Below, one piece after another: positions 1 to 11,700 of a DNA stretch of 64,000 bases. The number at the start of each line of letters is the position of its first letter. Within the stretch, counting starts at the first letter, position 1. Source of the stretch: Cenococcum geophilum 1.58 (taxonomy: Eukaryota > Ascomycota > Dothideomycetes > Gloniales > Gloniaceae); contig KV748239.1 in the NCBI GenBank assembly GCA_001692895.1, positions 124,001 to 188,000 on the forward strand, read 5' to 3'. The translations under genes were made by a program, and so were the position numbers. The notes under the pieces are model-generated. The model did not search any database. It was not told the DNA's origin and saw only the letters and a program-made list of their open reading frames with translations.

Positions 1-1
1 T

Positions 2-103
2 GAAAACTACAGGAGGATCCTCGATAAAGCTATGCTAGAGGAACAGAAGCTTCTTGCGGAAGATGGAGCAAGGGTTAGAACGGTGGATGTCAAAGTTAGG
101 TGA
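2..103 (+). CDS. 3' end of an unidentified protein gene (partial)
   Basis: An open frame runs from base 2 to a TGA at 101-103. It encodes 33 residues, charged and probably helical (it contains the run MLEEQKLLAEDG) and ending in VDVKVR. Composition is normal, with no RIP signature, unlike the DNA after 1.93 kb. The frame is cut by the window edge, so this is the C-terminus of a plus-strand gene that converges on the methyltransferase gene 285 bp downstream. I do not recognise the family. It could also be a last exon whose splice site lies outside the window. Confidence 0.5.
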   Translation, partial: ENYRRILDKAMLEEQKLLAEDGARVRTVDVKVR

Positions 104-388
104 GCAGACGAGCGACTGGTTGGCTCAGGTGTATTGGCGGTTATATATGCGCTGGTCCAAAACCGCCACTCGTTTGGTGTTTGGGGTTTCTGGGAGCAAT
201 TTTTGATATTGTGGGTCGCGATAACGGGTAGTATTGGTTACTGAGACCTTCTGGCGTCTGGATTCATTCTCTGGGAAAGAGTAGATATTCAAGATACCCC
301 AGATGTTCTTTAAGCCAGGGCAGTCTTAATTAAATAAAATATGAACATTTAAGTAAATCGCGTCTTGCCCGAGAAATGCATAATCTCA
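104..388. other. Convergent intergenic spacer
   Basis: This is 285 bp between the stop of the partial plus-strand gene and the stop of the minus-strand methyltransferase gene. Composition is normal. It presumably holds both 3' UTRs; I see no RNA gene or repeat. Confidence 0.5.
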
Positions 389-1821
389 TCATAGCATCTG
401 TACCTCCACTAAACATCTCCTCACTCCACCACCATTGCCTTCTCCTCCTAGCCCATCAAATTCAATCTCATATGCTACTGCTCCCCGATTAGAGCATTCT
501 ATTCTGAACGTATCGACGCTGCCTCCAACCCCGAAATACACTCTCTTTGCTGCCACGACTGCTTTCCCAGACCGTACGCGAGACAAGATTCCTATCATTG
601 CTTCAGTGAACGCAGAAAGGCTCGAAGGTGAGTAGATTGTTTCCGAAGCGATGACGAATGTGTTCATTTCCGGCGCCGTGGCAATGAGCGGGAGTAATTT
701 AGAGGTGGGCGTCCAGGACCCCGAAATGAGTGTGAGCGTAATCGGAAGGGAGACAAGAACCTGGCGGAAGGAGGCTACCAGTTCTGGGGTTATATTGAGA
801 TCACCATTTTGTTCGGTGAGAAGAGGGTTTGGCTGATCAGTCGAGAATGGGGACGTCGTAGCAGGTAGGGTGGAAGCGAAGGTGAGAAGAAGGTTGGGAA
901 GCGTGACGAGGCGCAGGACAGAGGCATTATAGTCTGCTAAGGTGAGGTAGAGTGGAATTGACTGAGTGATGGCATAATGAAATAGTAGAAGGGTGGGAAG
1001 AGCTGTGCCACAGCCAAGCTAGGGAAAGGTTAGATTTCAGGTCTCTAAAAAGTACTTCCTAGAGAATTAAGTTATGAAGCATGAGGAGGGAACGAATACC
1101 TCAATAACATGGTCAACTCTACATAAATCATCAAGATCCTTTCTCGGGCCGCGATCGAGCAAAAATTTAACCAGATCAATGGAGCACTCCCAACTCTTGA
1201 ATCCCCCTTCGTAGACGTTGGTCTTGATGTCGGAGTTATCCAAGCCAGCTACAGGAGCAATATCTGCGCCATCGTCTTCTGTCATCAACTGCATGCGAAT
1301 ATCGAAGAGCTCACGACGTGGAAGACGGGTCTTGTAGCCTTTTGGGGACTCGATATCTAGATGGCTATAGGATATCTTGGAGGGGAGTGTGGAGAGCTAC
1401 ATAGATGTTTAGTATCCATACCATATGCGTGATTGAAATTTATAAGCTAAGGACGCTTGACCATTTGAATTCGTAGAATAACCCCATTTGAGGTAATGAC
1501 AATAGCAATAAATGAGAATTGTTGAGACATAAATCGACCCCACTACTATACGGAAGAAAATTAAGGAAAGGTCATTCACTCCTTGAAAATTGATTAAGAT
1601 ACAGCAAACGGTACGCGTGAATACACACACGAGTCATGCTTCTTACCTACCAATTCTTCAATATCATGAGTTTGGGCTTCGACTAGGGGAGGGCCTGAAA
1701 TGGAAGCATGCTCTGGAACAGCTGAAGTTCCCGGCTCAAGGTCGTTCTGCGCATCATTAGAATCAGCTTCTATGTCATCGCCGGAGAAACTAAAGCTGAA
1801 AGGCTGGGCCATATTTTGCAT
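389..1821 (-). CDS. hpm1: Histidine protein methyltransferase, Hpm1/METTL18 type
   Basis: Three exons, 1821-1651, 1396-1100 and 1018-389, join in frame to give 365 aa. Introns are 254 nt (GTAGGT..TAG) and 81 nt (GTATTC..TAG). The N-terminus has the FSFSFSGDDIE stretch typical of this family. Residues 118-128 read VYEGGFKSWEC, the METTL18 signature. The second splice creates VIELGCGT (154-161), the S-adenosylmethionine-binding motif I, followed by a LADYN acidic loop. Yeast Hpm1 methylates a histidine of ribosomal protein uL3 (Rpl3). The second Met (1812) could also be the start. The stronger-looking donor GTAAGA at 1646 would break the frame, so the donor at 1650 is preferred. Only about 100 bp separate the start codon from RIP-mutated DNA. 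Confidence 0.8.
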
Positions 1822-1925
1822 CTGTGATGTTAGTGTGGGCGTTATAAGAAGTGAATCTTCAACCCCGAAAAGTAACAGTCCCGACGTAGCGCGTCAAGAC
1901 CCCTCCGCCACGCGCGCTTAGGCTA
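1822..1925 (-). promoter_or_regulatory. Short promoter-side stretch of hpm1
   Basis: About 100 bp of normal-composition DNA lie upstream of the hpm1 start before AT-rich RIP DNA begins near 1925. The promoter must be very short or lie within transposon-derived sequence. No specific factor site is recognised. Confidence 0.35.
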
Positions 1926-2555
1926 AATTTTACTAAAAACAAGTCCCCTTTTTAATAAAATTTTGTAAATTTCTATATATAGCTTAGTAAATACTTATAT
2001 ATATATATATATTTAATCTTTTTAAAAAAAAAATTTATTAAATTATTATAATAGAACTTAGTACTAGGGTCTTAAATATATAATCCACTAATAAAATTAA
2101 CCGTTTAATAAATTTTTAAAATTTCAAACTAAAATTCCCCTTAAATTCTTAATATTTTATAGAGGGGAAATTTAGGCTTATTATTATTATTTAATCTTAA
2201 TTAATATCTAATACGGTTCTAATTATGGTCTATATAGATAAATTCTACTAAGTTGTATATAAAAAACCTCTAAGGGTAAACGTAAGAGGTAATACAGTAT
2301 ATATCCCTCTAGGTAGTACGCTCGTATTATATTAACGGGAGAAAAAATACTATTAGGTTGCTGCTCTAAGACTCCTATATAGGAGTATCCTAATTACCTA
2401 TCTTACCCTATTTACTGCTTATACTATACTTTTATTTAAATTAAGAATAATATAAAATTAATATTATCCTACCCTTACTTTTATTTAATTACCTTATATA
2501 TATACGCCTATATTAGCAATTTATTTATACCTCCTAGTAATACTAATAGGCTCCT
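1926..2555. other. AT-rich RIP-mutated spacer without a gene
   Basis: Strongly AT-rich, TpA-dense DNA with no open frame above background. It is probably a decayed repeat, but I could not match it to any other copy in the window. Confidence 0.6.
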
Positions 2556-2740
2556 ATTAGGGCTGCCAGGAGCTCTAAAAGACACTTATACTCGGCTTCC
2601 TATTAAAAACCTATTAGGAGGCTCCCTAGACAATTAGGACGATTAGGGCGATTAGGACAATTAGGACAATTAGGATAACTAGGACAATTAGGACAATTAG
2701 GACAATTAAGACAATTAGAACAATTAAAATAATAGATTTC
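2556..2740. repeat. Minisatellite of 9-bp GACAATTAG-like units
   Basis: From about 2630 to 2730 the unit GACAATTAG repeats about a dozen times with single-base variants (gacgattag, gataactag). It is preceded by CTATTAGGAGG-type units. The same vocabulary recurs at 11381-11508 and 16693-16860. The spacing is a pure tandem array with no unique spacers. Confidence 0.75.
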
Positions 2741-2780
2741 AAAATAAGGTATATTAATACTTTAGTATTTATAGTAGTTA

Positions 2781-3182
2781 TGTAATGGAATTCCCCAGAA
2801 GGTATATATTAGATAAGACAGAAGGAGGTCTTATCTATGTTCCAGAAGGAGGTCTCATCTATATTCCAGAAGGAGGTCTCATCTATGTTCTAAAAGGAGG
2901 TCTTACCTATATTCCATCTACGTCCTAGAAGACACGGTTAGACAGATAAGGGGCAAAGGGTTTTACTAGCGTCTTAGAAAGATCATATAGGGAGCTAGTT
3001 CTCCTCTAGAGAAGAACTAGCAATTAGTCTCTAAATAGAAGTAGTTAGAAGTATTTATTCTTTAATATATAAAACTCATTCTACCTTTAATTTACCTTTT
3101 ATTTACCTTTAACTTACCTTTTACTTACCGGTAACACTGTTAATTAGATAATTATACGTTTTAGTTAGGCTGGCCTCTTATA
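2781..3182 (+). repeat. 5' LTR of element A
   Basis: 402 bp starting TGTAATGG and ending CTCTTATA. It aligns end to end with 10214-10615, with mostly transition differences. It contains four short direct repeats of an AGAAGGAGGTCTTATCTAT-type unit near its 5' end (2820-2910). Confidence 0.92.
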
Positions 3183-3499
3183 ATTCTAATTGTTTATAAT
3201 CCGTTAAGAATATACGGCTATTAATTAATAATAACGAACCATACTCCTATACCCCATAAAGTAACGCCCTTACTATAAGAGGCTTAAAGAGTCTCCCTAG
3301 AGGAGCGCATTCCCTCTTCCTACAAAGAAGCCACGGTTGGTCCGTCTAACCTTACAAGACCCTTAGAAACGATTACCGCTAAAAAGTTATTAGAGCGGTC
3401 GCTATATAAGACCCTATAAAAAACAAAGGAGTTAGAGATATAATTAAGATAAGTATATTAAAACTACTAAGAACAATTATAAGAACAATTAGGGGAAGT

Positions 3500-6400
3500 A
3501 TAGACACCCTAGACACGAAGCGGACTTAAAGGGGTAACGCCACACTATACTATAACGTTAGAAAAACCTAAATTCCGCATAAAGGAACCTAATAAGTACT
3601 ATAGTAATAGTCTTCGGAACTGTAATCGTTTTATCCAATAATACAAAACTAAGTTTTGGCTAAATCTAAAACGTTACTCTAATAAGTATAATTAGACACT
3701 AATTACTTCTACCTTCCTGCGTGGCACCGTTAAAAGTTTATAGACATGCTATAAAAAAAAACTTACTACACCCCTTAAATTTAGCGAACTTAGGACCTAG
3801 TTGGTCGATTAGGTCTAAGACCCTACTAATTAAGGGATGGACTACAACCAGCGATACCATAACGCCAAACAGCGGGATAGTTAGACTGTGGTCTAGTTCG
3901 TAAACTACTTAAAAAAACTAGAAGATAATATACCCTACTTAGATCTATGGGATAACGCTATATAACTTTACTAGCTACTCACTAAGCTACGACCTAAAAT
4001 TCGACAGGCCATATAAGAGAAGGGCGAAATTCCTACCTCTTAAGAAAAGCTTATCTCTAAAGCTACTTGGATTAAGAGTACTAAAAGAGACTATTTAGGT
4101 AAGCGAAAGGAACGAGACGCCAATAATAAAGAGCGTAGGACTAGACCTAGCTTTAATAATAGGGGCAGATTCCGACCTAACCGCTCTATAAAAGGACAAC
4201 GCAAGTAGGCCTCGCAGCCCTAAAGCAACGCTAGTTAACCCTAAAATAATAATAGGCAGAGACCTAATCTGTAGGAGGGGAACTGGGAGATACATACCTG
4301 TTATAACTGCGGCAAGAAGGGCTATATAAGCCGCTTCTACCGGCAAAAGAAGTAAGAGTCGGCCTAATTGGGAAAAGAGACAGCCTAGTAGATCTTTACT
4401 CCCTTACACTAGGCCAGTAAGAGAAGGAGGGAGTAAACTACCACATAGTTATTCCTGTCTCCATTTAAGTTAATAACAAATAGGTAACGCGAGACTGCCT
4501 TATAGATAGCGGCGCGAGTATAAGGTTCATTTCTTAATTACTAGTAAAAGAATTAGATTTGGACCTTAGCGGCTCGTAGGTGCGCACCATTTAAAGCATT
4601 AGAGGCTACCGGATTCCATACTACAGGGAATAGGCTTTTTCCGTGGCCAGCTAGGACCGCGATGGTCTATAAGACATATAGGAGATGCGCTTCTATGCCG
4701 CAAAAATCAAGGGGTATAACCTTATTTTAGGATACCTATAGCTTCGCTAAGTTAATCCGGACATTAATTGGCCTTTAGCCTCGTATTAACATCGGAAGTC
4801 TTAACCGCGCATTATAGTCGAAGATTAAGAGACTTTCTTAAACCATATACAAAAAGAAGGGTAGGCATATACTATATATACTACTCTTAATACCAAGAAC
4901 GGGGACACAGGATGTTTATTTTTAGATATCCGGCTATACGTAGTTAAGAAACTAGAGATTTCATAGGAATATACAGACTTAAAGAATATTTCCAGTAAAG
5001 AGGCTGCATAAACTTTACCCAACTCTATATTAGTTAAGCATAAGATAAACATAGGGGACAAACAACCTCCTTTTAGACCGCTATATAACCTATTAGAAAA
5101 TAAGCTGGCGGTACTGCGTTAATATATAGTGGACAATCTTTAAAAAGGATAGATTTGGCCCTCTATAAGCCCGGCAGGGGCACTAATTATATTTATACCT
5201 AAGAAGGACGGGACCCTTCGCCTCTATATTAACTATTAGGCGCTAAATAAGATTACTATAAAGAATTGCTACCCGTTACCCTTAATAGGGGAGCTTATTA
5301 ACAGGCTATTGGGCGTAAAAATATTTACGAAATTAGATCTAAAAGATATATATTATTAAATCCGGATTAAAGCCGGCGATAAGTAAAAAACGGCGTTCTA
5401 AATATGGTACGGCCACTTTAAGTACCTAGTAATGCTATTTGGGCTTACTAACGCACCAGCAATATTTCAGGCCTATATTAATAAGGCATTATTAGGCCTA
5501 TTAAACACGATATATATAGTCTACCTTAATAACATTATAGTCTACTCTAATAACTACAAAGCATATACGCACCACATATAAATAGTACTAGAAAGACTGC
5601 GGGAATACAAGCTCTATATAAACCTAAAAAAGTATATATTCTATACTACTAGTATTAATTTTTTAGGCTTTATCGTTAGCGTTAACGGAGTATTAATAGA
5701 GAAAAGTCGGGTGGACGCCATTAGGGAATAGCCCTACCCCACAACATTTAGAGAAGTATAGGTTTTCTTAGGCACGGCGAACTTCTACCAAACGTTTATT
5801 GTTTACTACTTATAAATAATACTCCTAATTACTAATCTACTAAAAGGATCTAAGAATAGCAGGAAGTTAGGACCCTTTATATTTAGGGAAGCTGCTAAGT
5901 AGGCTATAGACCAGTTAAAGGATTTATTTATATCGGCGCCTATCCTAATACACTTCTGCTAGGAGCTATATATATACCTTAAAACGGATATATCCGGCTT
6001 TACCCTAGGGGCAATTATATCTTAATTAAAAGACGGAAAATGGCATCCTATAGCGTTTTAGTTAAGGAAAATAACCCCTATAGAGCAGCGTTATATAACG
6101 CACAACTAGGAGCTGCTTATAATAATCACAGCAATAAAGCACTAGCGACATTATTATATAGGAAGCAATTATCCTATTAAAGTTCTTACAGACTATAATA
6201 ACCTAGAATACTTTATAACTATAAAGGTATTAAGCGGTTAATAAGCTAGGTAGGTAGAGGCACTATTATAGTACAATTTTAAGATTACGTACCGCCTAGG
6301 AAAGATAAATCCTACTAATAGGTTATTAAGACGTCCAGATTATAAGATAGGGAGGATCCAGAACAGTATAGGGGAAATAATCCCCACATTGCAAAATTTA

Positions 6401-8300
6401 CTTAGGAAGAAAGAAGACTCTTTCCCTAAAACTATAGAATTTCGTGGTAGGGTAGAGGTCCTAGCGATATAGCTGCAAAGCGACATAATTATAAAGCCGC
6501 AGGATATAGTTATAAACTAGGTTATAAACTAAGCAGACGTTATAAAGTTGGCGTACCCTAGAATTAGCAAGAATTCTATAGGATATGCTAGAGGTATCGC
6601 GGCACCTTCGACTTAATGGCGTATCAGCTACGAGTTCTTAGATCTAAGGGGGATAGGCAAGATACCTATTCGCAGCGTAGCATACTATATAACGGCAGGA
6701 GAATCTACTAGCACTAATAGTTTAAAACGTCTTGTACTATACCTTAAGTTTATAATAGCGGCAGGCAAAACGGAAGCAAGTAATCTGTATAAAACCTTTC
6801 TGGATCTTCTTCTTTAAGCTTAATAAAGGGACGCCTTCGCCTCTAGGGAGAGGTAGAAAGATATAGTAGAGACTAACTTAGCCGGAGTTACTAAGAAGCT
6901 ATAGCAGCAAGACTAAAAGGGTCTATTGCGCTTTAAGGGTGCTGTATATATCCCAAAGAACTAAGCAATTTAAGACGAAATTCTAAAGGTCTTTTATAAT
7001 AACCCTCTTAGGGGTTACTACGGTGCTAATAGAACCCTTAAGGCCGTTTAAAGGAAATACTTTTGGGACGGAATATCTAAAGAGATTAAGGATTATGTAT
7101 TAAGGTATAATACGTGCTAAAGGATATAGATATCTAGGCATCGCCTATACAGCGAGTTATTAGTGCTTCCTATTCCGTAGGGACCTATATTAGAATTAAC
7201 AATAGATTTTATTATAGGCTTACCCCCTACTAAGATAAGAACTGGAGAGGTTACTAATGCTATCCTAGTAATCGTTAATAGGTATACAAAGTTTTTAGGA
7301 TACTTTACTATTATAATAACGATTACAGTAGCAGAACTAGCAGACCTATTTTTGGAACGGTAGCTCTTGTTTAGCACGCTAAGGGGAATTATGTCTAATA
7401 GAGGCACCGTATTTAATAGTGCATTTTAGTCTTTATTCTGTTTCTTGTTAAAAATACGGCGAAGGATAAGCACTACCTTTTACCTATAAACAGATGGGCA
7501 AATAGAGCGTCTAAATGCGTTATTAGAACACTACCTCCGCTGCTATATTAATTATTAACAGGATAATTAGACATTGTGGTTAGCTTTAGCGCAGCATGTG
7601 TATAACACAAGCATCTATAGTAGTATAAAAATGACCCCTTATAAAGCATTGTTTAGGGTAAAAGCAAATAACCCCTAAAACGTTAAGGATATTATTTCTA
7701 AAAGAGAGGCACCAGTAGCATCCGAAAGAATTAAGCAAATAAGAATTCGTAGAGAGGAACTTAAAAAGCACTTACTAGACGCCTAGGCCGTGTAAAAAAG
7801 GTACTATAACAAAAAATATATACTAAAAGAATTTAAGATAGGAGACGAAGTCTTACTGTTTATAAAAAATATCCGAATAAAACGTATTAAGAAGAAGCTG
7901 GATCACTAGTGGCTTAGACCCTTTAAGATAGTTAAGAAAACTAAAGAAAACCAAGCCTATGAATTAAAATTACCGAAATCTTATCTAATACATCCTATAT
8001 TTTATATTTCCTTACTAGAGCTATACTAGAGAAGAGATAGTACGGAACTGCCCCTACCTAGCAAAATTAATGGGGAACTAGAATGGAATGTAGAAGACAT
8101 TCTAGACCAAAGATAGCGCTAGAAGAAGCGCGAATTTTTAGTTCGTTAGGAAGAATACTCTTAGGCGTATAATAGTTGGGAACCTAAGGAGTACCTTTAG
8201 CCGGGATGCAATACTACAATTAAAACCTTCTTAAGAACTAAAGGTAAAAACTTAAAAATAGTTCCGGATATGCCATAGGTAAAGCAATAGGAAAAACCCC
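3500..8300 (+). pseudogene. gag-pol of element A
   Basis: Seen in translation with stops read through: a zinc knuckle CYNCGKKGYISRFY (about 4294-4335, the His and last Cys changed to Tyr), protease LIDSGASIRFIS (about 4500), and reverse transcriptase (5160-5700) whose catalytic box reads YLNNIIVYS at about 5522, both Asp changed to Asn. Then come an RNase H KTDISGF block (about 5985), integrase with ELTIDFIIGLP (about 7195), and a chromodomain with EWNVEDIL and SWEPKEYL (8080-8200). The order PR-RT-RH-IN-chromodomain identifies a chromovirus. Stops are nearly all TAA/TAG, as expected from CAA/CAG and TGG codons hit by RIP. It cannot be functional. Confidence 0.9.
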
Positions 8301-8812
8301 GCAAATTAAAACCATAGGATTAAGTATAGGCATTAAAAACGGAAACGTTTCGCCATTATAATAGGGATCCTAAAATCCTATAAGAGGAAGCCTATAGGGA
8401 TCTATAGGAGAACCACCAGGGATACTATTTAAAGAAGACGCTATATAAGAAGGAGCAGTAGCACTATAAGAAGTGGCCTTAGGGATTTAGTAAGATCCCC
8501 TAGGGATAAAAGGAGAGTATCTGGCCTAGCACCGGAGATACACAATAGAGTTAATAGTACGAAGAGGAGTAAAAGGACAGCCTATAAAAAATTAGAAATT
8601 TTAAGAAATTATAAGGCACCTATAGGAATACCACCCGTTTATCACATATAGGGATTATAGTAGTGTACTGCGTTTATATAGATTGTTACTAAAGCTTAAA
8701 ATAAAGGCATCCCTAAAGTATAAAGTTAATTCCTAATAATAGGGTATCCTAGAGGCACCTAAGAGGCACTATATAAAGCTATTTTATAAGAAGGAAAGAG
8801 CTAGGTAATAAC

Positions 8813-9618
8813 TTAAACACTAATAGCAGTAACAGGAGCCTCCTCTTCTATCTTAACGTTATTATTAATGGTATTATTAGCTCCTCTATCCCTAGAAGTA
8901 TTAGCACTTCCACTAACATTCTTCTTAGAACGACGGGTACTGGAAGAACTAGCATAGGCGGGAGACTGGCGAGGAAAATGTTTATCTTAACCTTTGTTGC
9001 TATCCTTAGTATCCCTAGGTTTTAAATTGGCGTCCAAGCAGGGATTAGAGAGATATTGGCTAAAGAAGTTAGCATAGTTCCCAAGTAAGTCACTAGAGAA
9101 ACTTACCTGGCTAAAGTAGCCCGCGTAAGAGTATAAATATTATTATTAATAAGGACGAGCTGTTCGTATATGCGCTCCTAGACACTATATATCCGAGAAC
9201 ATTGCGTTTCTATAGCGGTGGAAACCCTTATAGAATTAAAGAGTCTACGAGCAAGGGAAGACACCTTTTGTCCCTACCTGTTACTATTAGGATATCGGCG
9301 GAAATCTTAGATAGCGCGTTAGAGCCTATAAGTCTTATGCGTATAGATAGCGGGGATCTAGTATAATTAGCGAAATCTAAAATAGGACGGAATGGGAAAT
9401 ACCAGGACGCAGGTCTTTCTCCTACTGCAATAATAGGAGCACTTAGATTTATTTTCGCCGGAGTGAGGTATCTTATAGACGTGGGAAGGATTCTACATAA
9501 GAGCATAAACGTAGTAATAATAGCATTTTAGGGAAACTGCCGTAGGAGCAACAGACGCTGTCTAGGGCGTTATCGGGAGATTAATAACACTGCCGCCGGT
9601 TTAGGGACCATAAGCCAT
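8813..9618 (-). pseudogene. Opposite-strand ORF with an intron, inside element A
   Basis: An ATG at 9618 opens a frame that runs to 9107. A 47-nt intron (9106-9060) follows with GTAAGT donor, TGCTAAC branch site and TTCTTTAG acceptor. Exon 2 (9059-8813) ends at TAA. Exons of 512 and 247 nt sum to 253 codons exactly in frame. Ten internal stops are all TAA or TAG. The deduced protein has a Cys-containing stretch (KCSYYCSRRKTC and a preceding Cys/Tyr-rich run where Tyr may replace Cys). The tail is Ser/Lys/Asn-rich (SSSSTRRSKKNVSGS). It lies between the chromodomain and the 3' LTR, antisense to gag-pol. Family not recognised; it could be a captured host gene or an accessory gene of the element. 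Confidence 0.6.
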
Positions 9619-10213
9619 TATAAGAGAATACTCTAAAAAGTCAGCATTGTTATAAAAAGATAAGGTGGGGATCCTGTTGCTTATAGACGTGTTATAAAAA
9701 GAGAATAAAGTAGCTATAAAAGAACAGCTAGAGATACGGAAGCTAAAAGTGGAGATATAGAGGAAACAGTTTACTAAAAGACGAGATAAATGGTGTTGTT
9801 AATAAAAAGACGTGTAAGAGGCGACAGCTTATAAACTAGAAGAAAATCAAAATAAAGACGTTATTATTAGAATCCATTTCAGGTGAATGGGGATAGTGGC
9901 TTGTAGATATATTGCATAGGACAACCTCCAGATTAACTTATAATAAACTCTTATAATAAGAAAGGTAAATCCCATCCAATTTTTATTATTATTATTTTAG
10001 TTCTATTATAAAGGCATTATAGGGAACTATAGTAGGAAAAGAGCAGAGGAACTAAGGATAAAGTAAGGTTCTACACTAGTAAAGAACTAGCTATAAGCCG
10101 CATTATAGAGTACCTTTCCACTAAGAATTTCCCTAGTGGTTTTAGCCGGAACTTTATAAAAGCTTAGTAGAGGCGAAGTCTTAGAGGACTAAGACCCTTA
10201 AAGGGGAGGTAAT

Positions 10214-10615
10214 TATAACGGAATTCCCTAAAAGGTACATATTAGATAAGACAGAAGGAGGTCTTATCTATGTTCTAGAAGGAGGTCTCATCTATATTCC
10301 AGAAGAAGGTCTTATCTATATTTTAGAAAAAGATCTCACCTATATTCCATCTATGTCCTAGAAGACACAGTCAAACAAATAAGGGGTAAAGGGTTTTACT
10401 AGCGTCTTAGAAAGATCATATAGGGAGCTAGTTCTCCTCTAGAGAAGAATTAGCGATTAGTCTTTAAATAGAAGTAGTTAAAAGTATTTGTTCTTTAATA
10501 CGTAAAACTCATTCTACCTTTAACTTACCTTCTATTTACCTTTGACTTACCTTTTACTTACTAGTAACACTATCAATTAGATAATTATACGTTCCGGTTA
10601 GGCTGGCCTCTTACA
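10214..10615 (+). repeat. 3' LTR of element A
   Basis: 402 bp matching 2781-3182 end to end, starting TATAACGG (TG changed to TA) and ending CTCTTACA. It is preceded by a purine-rich tract and followed by the AGTCA target duplication. Confidence 0.92.
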
Positions 10616-11380
10616 AGTCAAAATATAAAAATCTGTTAAATTTTAGGCCCTATTCTATATATAGAATACTTTAAGCTATCTAATAATCTAAATAAATCCT
10701 TCCTACCTATTACCTATATCTATATCTATATCTATCTACTTAGGCATTAAGCGATTAATTAAAGAGATAAGGGGTAAGGACTTTATAGAGGCTCTAAACC
10801 ATCAATTAGCGGTTCCTAATAATCCGCTAGCCGTATACTAATTTCCTAGCTAGGCCTAGGACCTACCTACCTGCCTACCTACCTGCCTGCCTACCTGCCT
10901 ATCTACCTACCTATCTATATTAGCGTCTAATTCAATTTTAGAGAAGGGTCAGCCTAATTAAAGGCTCTAATTACATTCAAACGGTAATCGTCTAGGGTGC
11001 CTCCCTAAAAGGCCTTAATTCAATTCGGTAACAGGCCAATATCAAAGCTCTAGTTTAATTCAATCGATCGATTAATTAAATTATTCGTAGTGTTTGCTAG
11101 CTGGTTATTTAAACGGTCATCGTCTGGTTCTAGCAACGGTTGTCTAGTTCTAGTAACGGTCGTCTAGTTCTAGCGACGGTCCTTTACTAAGAGGATATAA
11201 GGAAGGGTAAGAAATAAGGTGGCTATATAGGGGTATACTTAGTAAGGTACGTGTAGGCTATTGGGAATATAGCGGGGACCTAATAGTACTATGTGTCGCG
11301 CACACAGGGTGTTACTTGGGGGAAGGTGTCGCTTAAGAAAGGTGTCGCTTAGGGAGGGTATTGCTTGGGGGGTATTACTT
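10616..11380. repeat. Spacer with three simple tandem repeats
   Basis: No gene is seen. At 10858-10918 there is a CCTA/CCTG tetranucleotide run. At about 11115-11180 a unit of about 20 bp (CTAGTTCTAGYRACGGT) occurs three times. At about 11310-11385 a 15-17-bp unit (GGTGTCGCTTA) occurs about four times with increasing G runs. All are degenerate. Confidence 0.65.
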
Positions 11381-11508
11381 AGGGGGGGTTCCTATTAGGA
11401 GCGTATTAGGATAGTAGGTCCTATTAGGAGCATATTAAAATGGTAGAGTCCTATTAGAATTATATTAGGATAAAAGGGTCCTATTAGGATCGCATTAAAA
11501 TAGGAGGG
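11381..11508. repeat. Minisatellite, left part, interrupted by element B
   Basis: Degenerate units of about 33 bp built on GGTCCTATTAGGAGCRTATTA. The array stops at the B insertion and resumes at 16693, sharing the GAGGG target duplication, so B landed inside the array. Confidence 0.75.
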
Positions 11509-11700
11509 TATTACGGGGCGGGGCAGTGGCTATAAGACGTATATATTCGAAGAGTCTATAAGACGTTACGCGATCGATCGTAAGGGTCGAGGGCGTAAGG
11601 AGGTNATATACCTACGCGTAGCTAATATAAGCTGTACGCGAGGTGTACGCGAGAGCACGGGGCTCTCCTATGGAGGCCCCTACGGTGGGGTTCCGTAATA
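11509..11700 (-). repeat. 3' LTR of element B
   Basis: 192 bp, TATTACGG..CCGTAATA, matching 16501-16692. Differences are transitions apart from one undetermined base. Contains CGATCGATCG and CGCGAGAG blocks left intact by RIP. Confidence 0.9.

Larger units (their letters stand above)
2781..10615 (+). mobile_element. Element A: complete Ty3/gypsy chromovirus, RIP-inactivated
   Basis: A 7835-bp element bounded by two 402-bp LTRs (2781-3182 and 10214-10615). The flanking 5-bp target duplication is AGTTA on the left and AGTCA on the right, differing by one C/T transition. Between the LTRs, in plus orientation, lie gag with a zinc knuckle, protease, reverse transcriptase, RNase H, integrase and a chromodomain, all broken by TAA/TAG stops. 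A purine tract (AAGGGGAGGT) abuts the 3' LTR. About 1.9 kb between the chromodomain and the 3' LTR is extra for a simple gypsy element and carries an opposite-strand ORF. Confidence 0.93.

Noticed and set aside
1409-1630. 73-codon minus-strand frame upstream of hpm1 exon 2
   Set aside because: It lies entirely in intron 1 of hpm1 and is bounded by the splice signals.
2630-2735. CRISPR-like regular repeats
   Set aside because: The 9-bp units are directly tandem with no spacers, in a eukaryotic repeat block; this is a minisatellite.
9228-9506. 92-codon minus-strand frame beginning MLLCRILPTS
   Set aside because: It lies in a different frame from the spliced antisense ORF of element A, which explains the region better by start, intron and stop arithmetic. 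The open run is a by-product.
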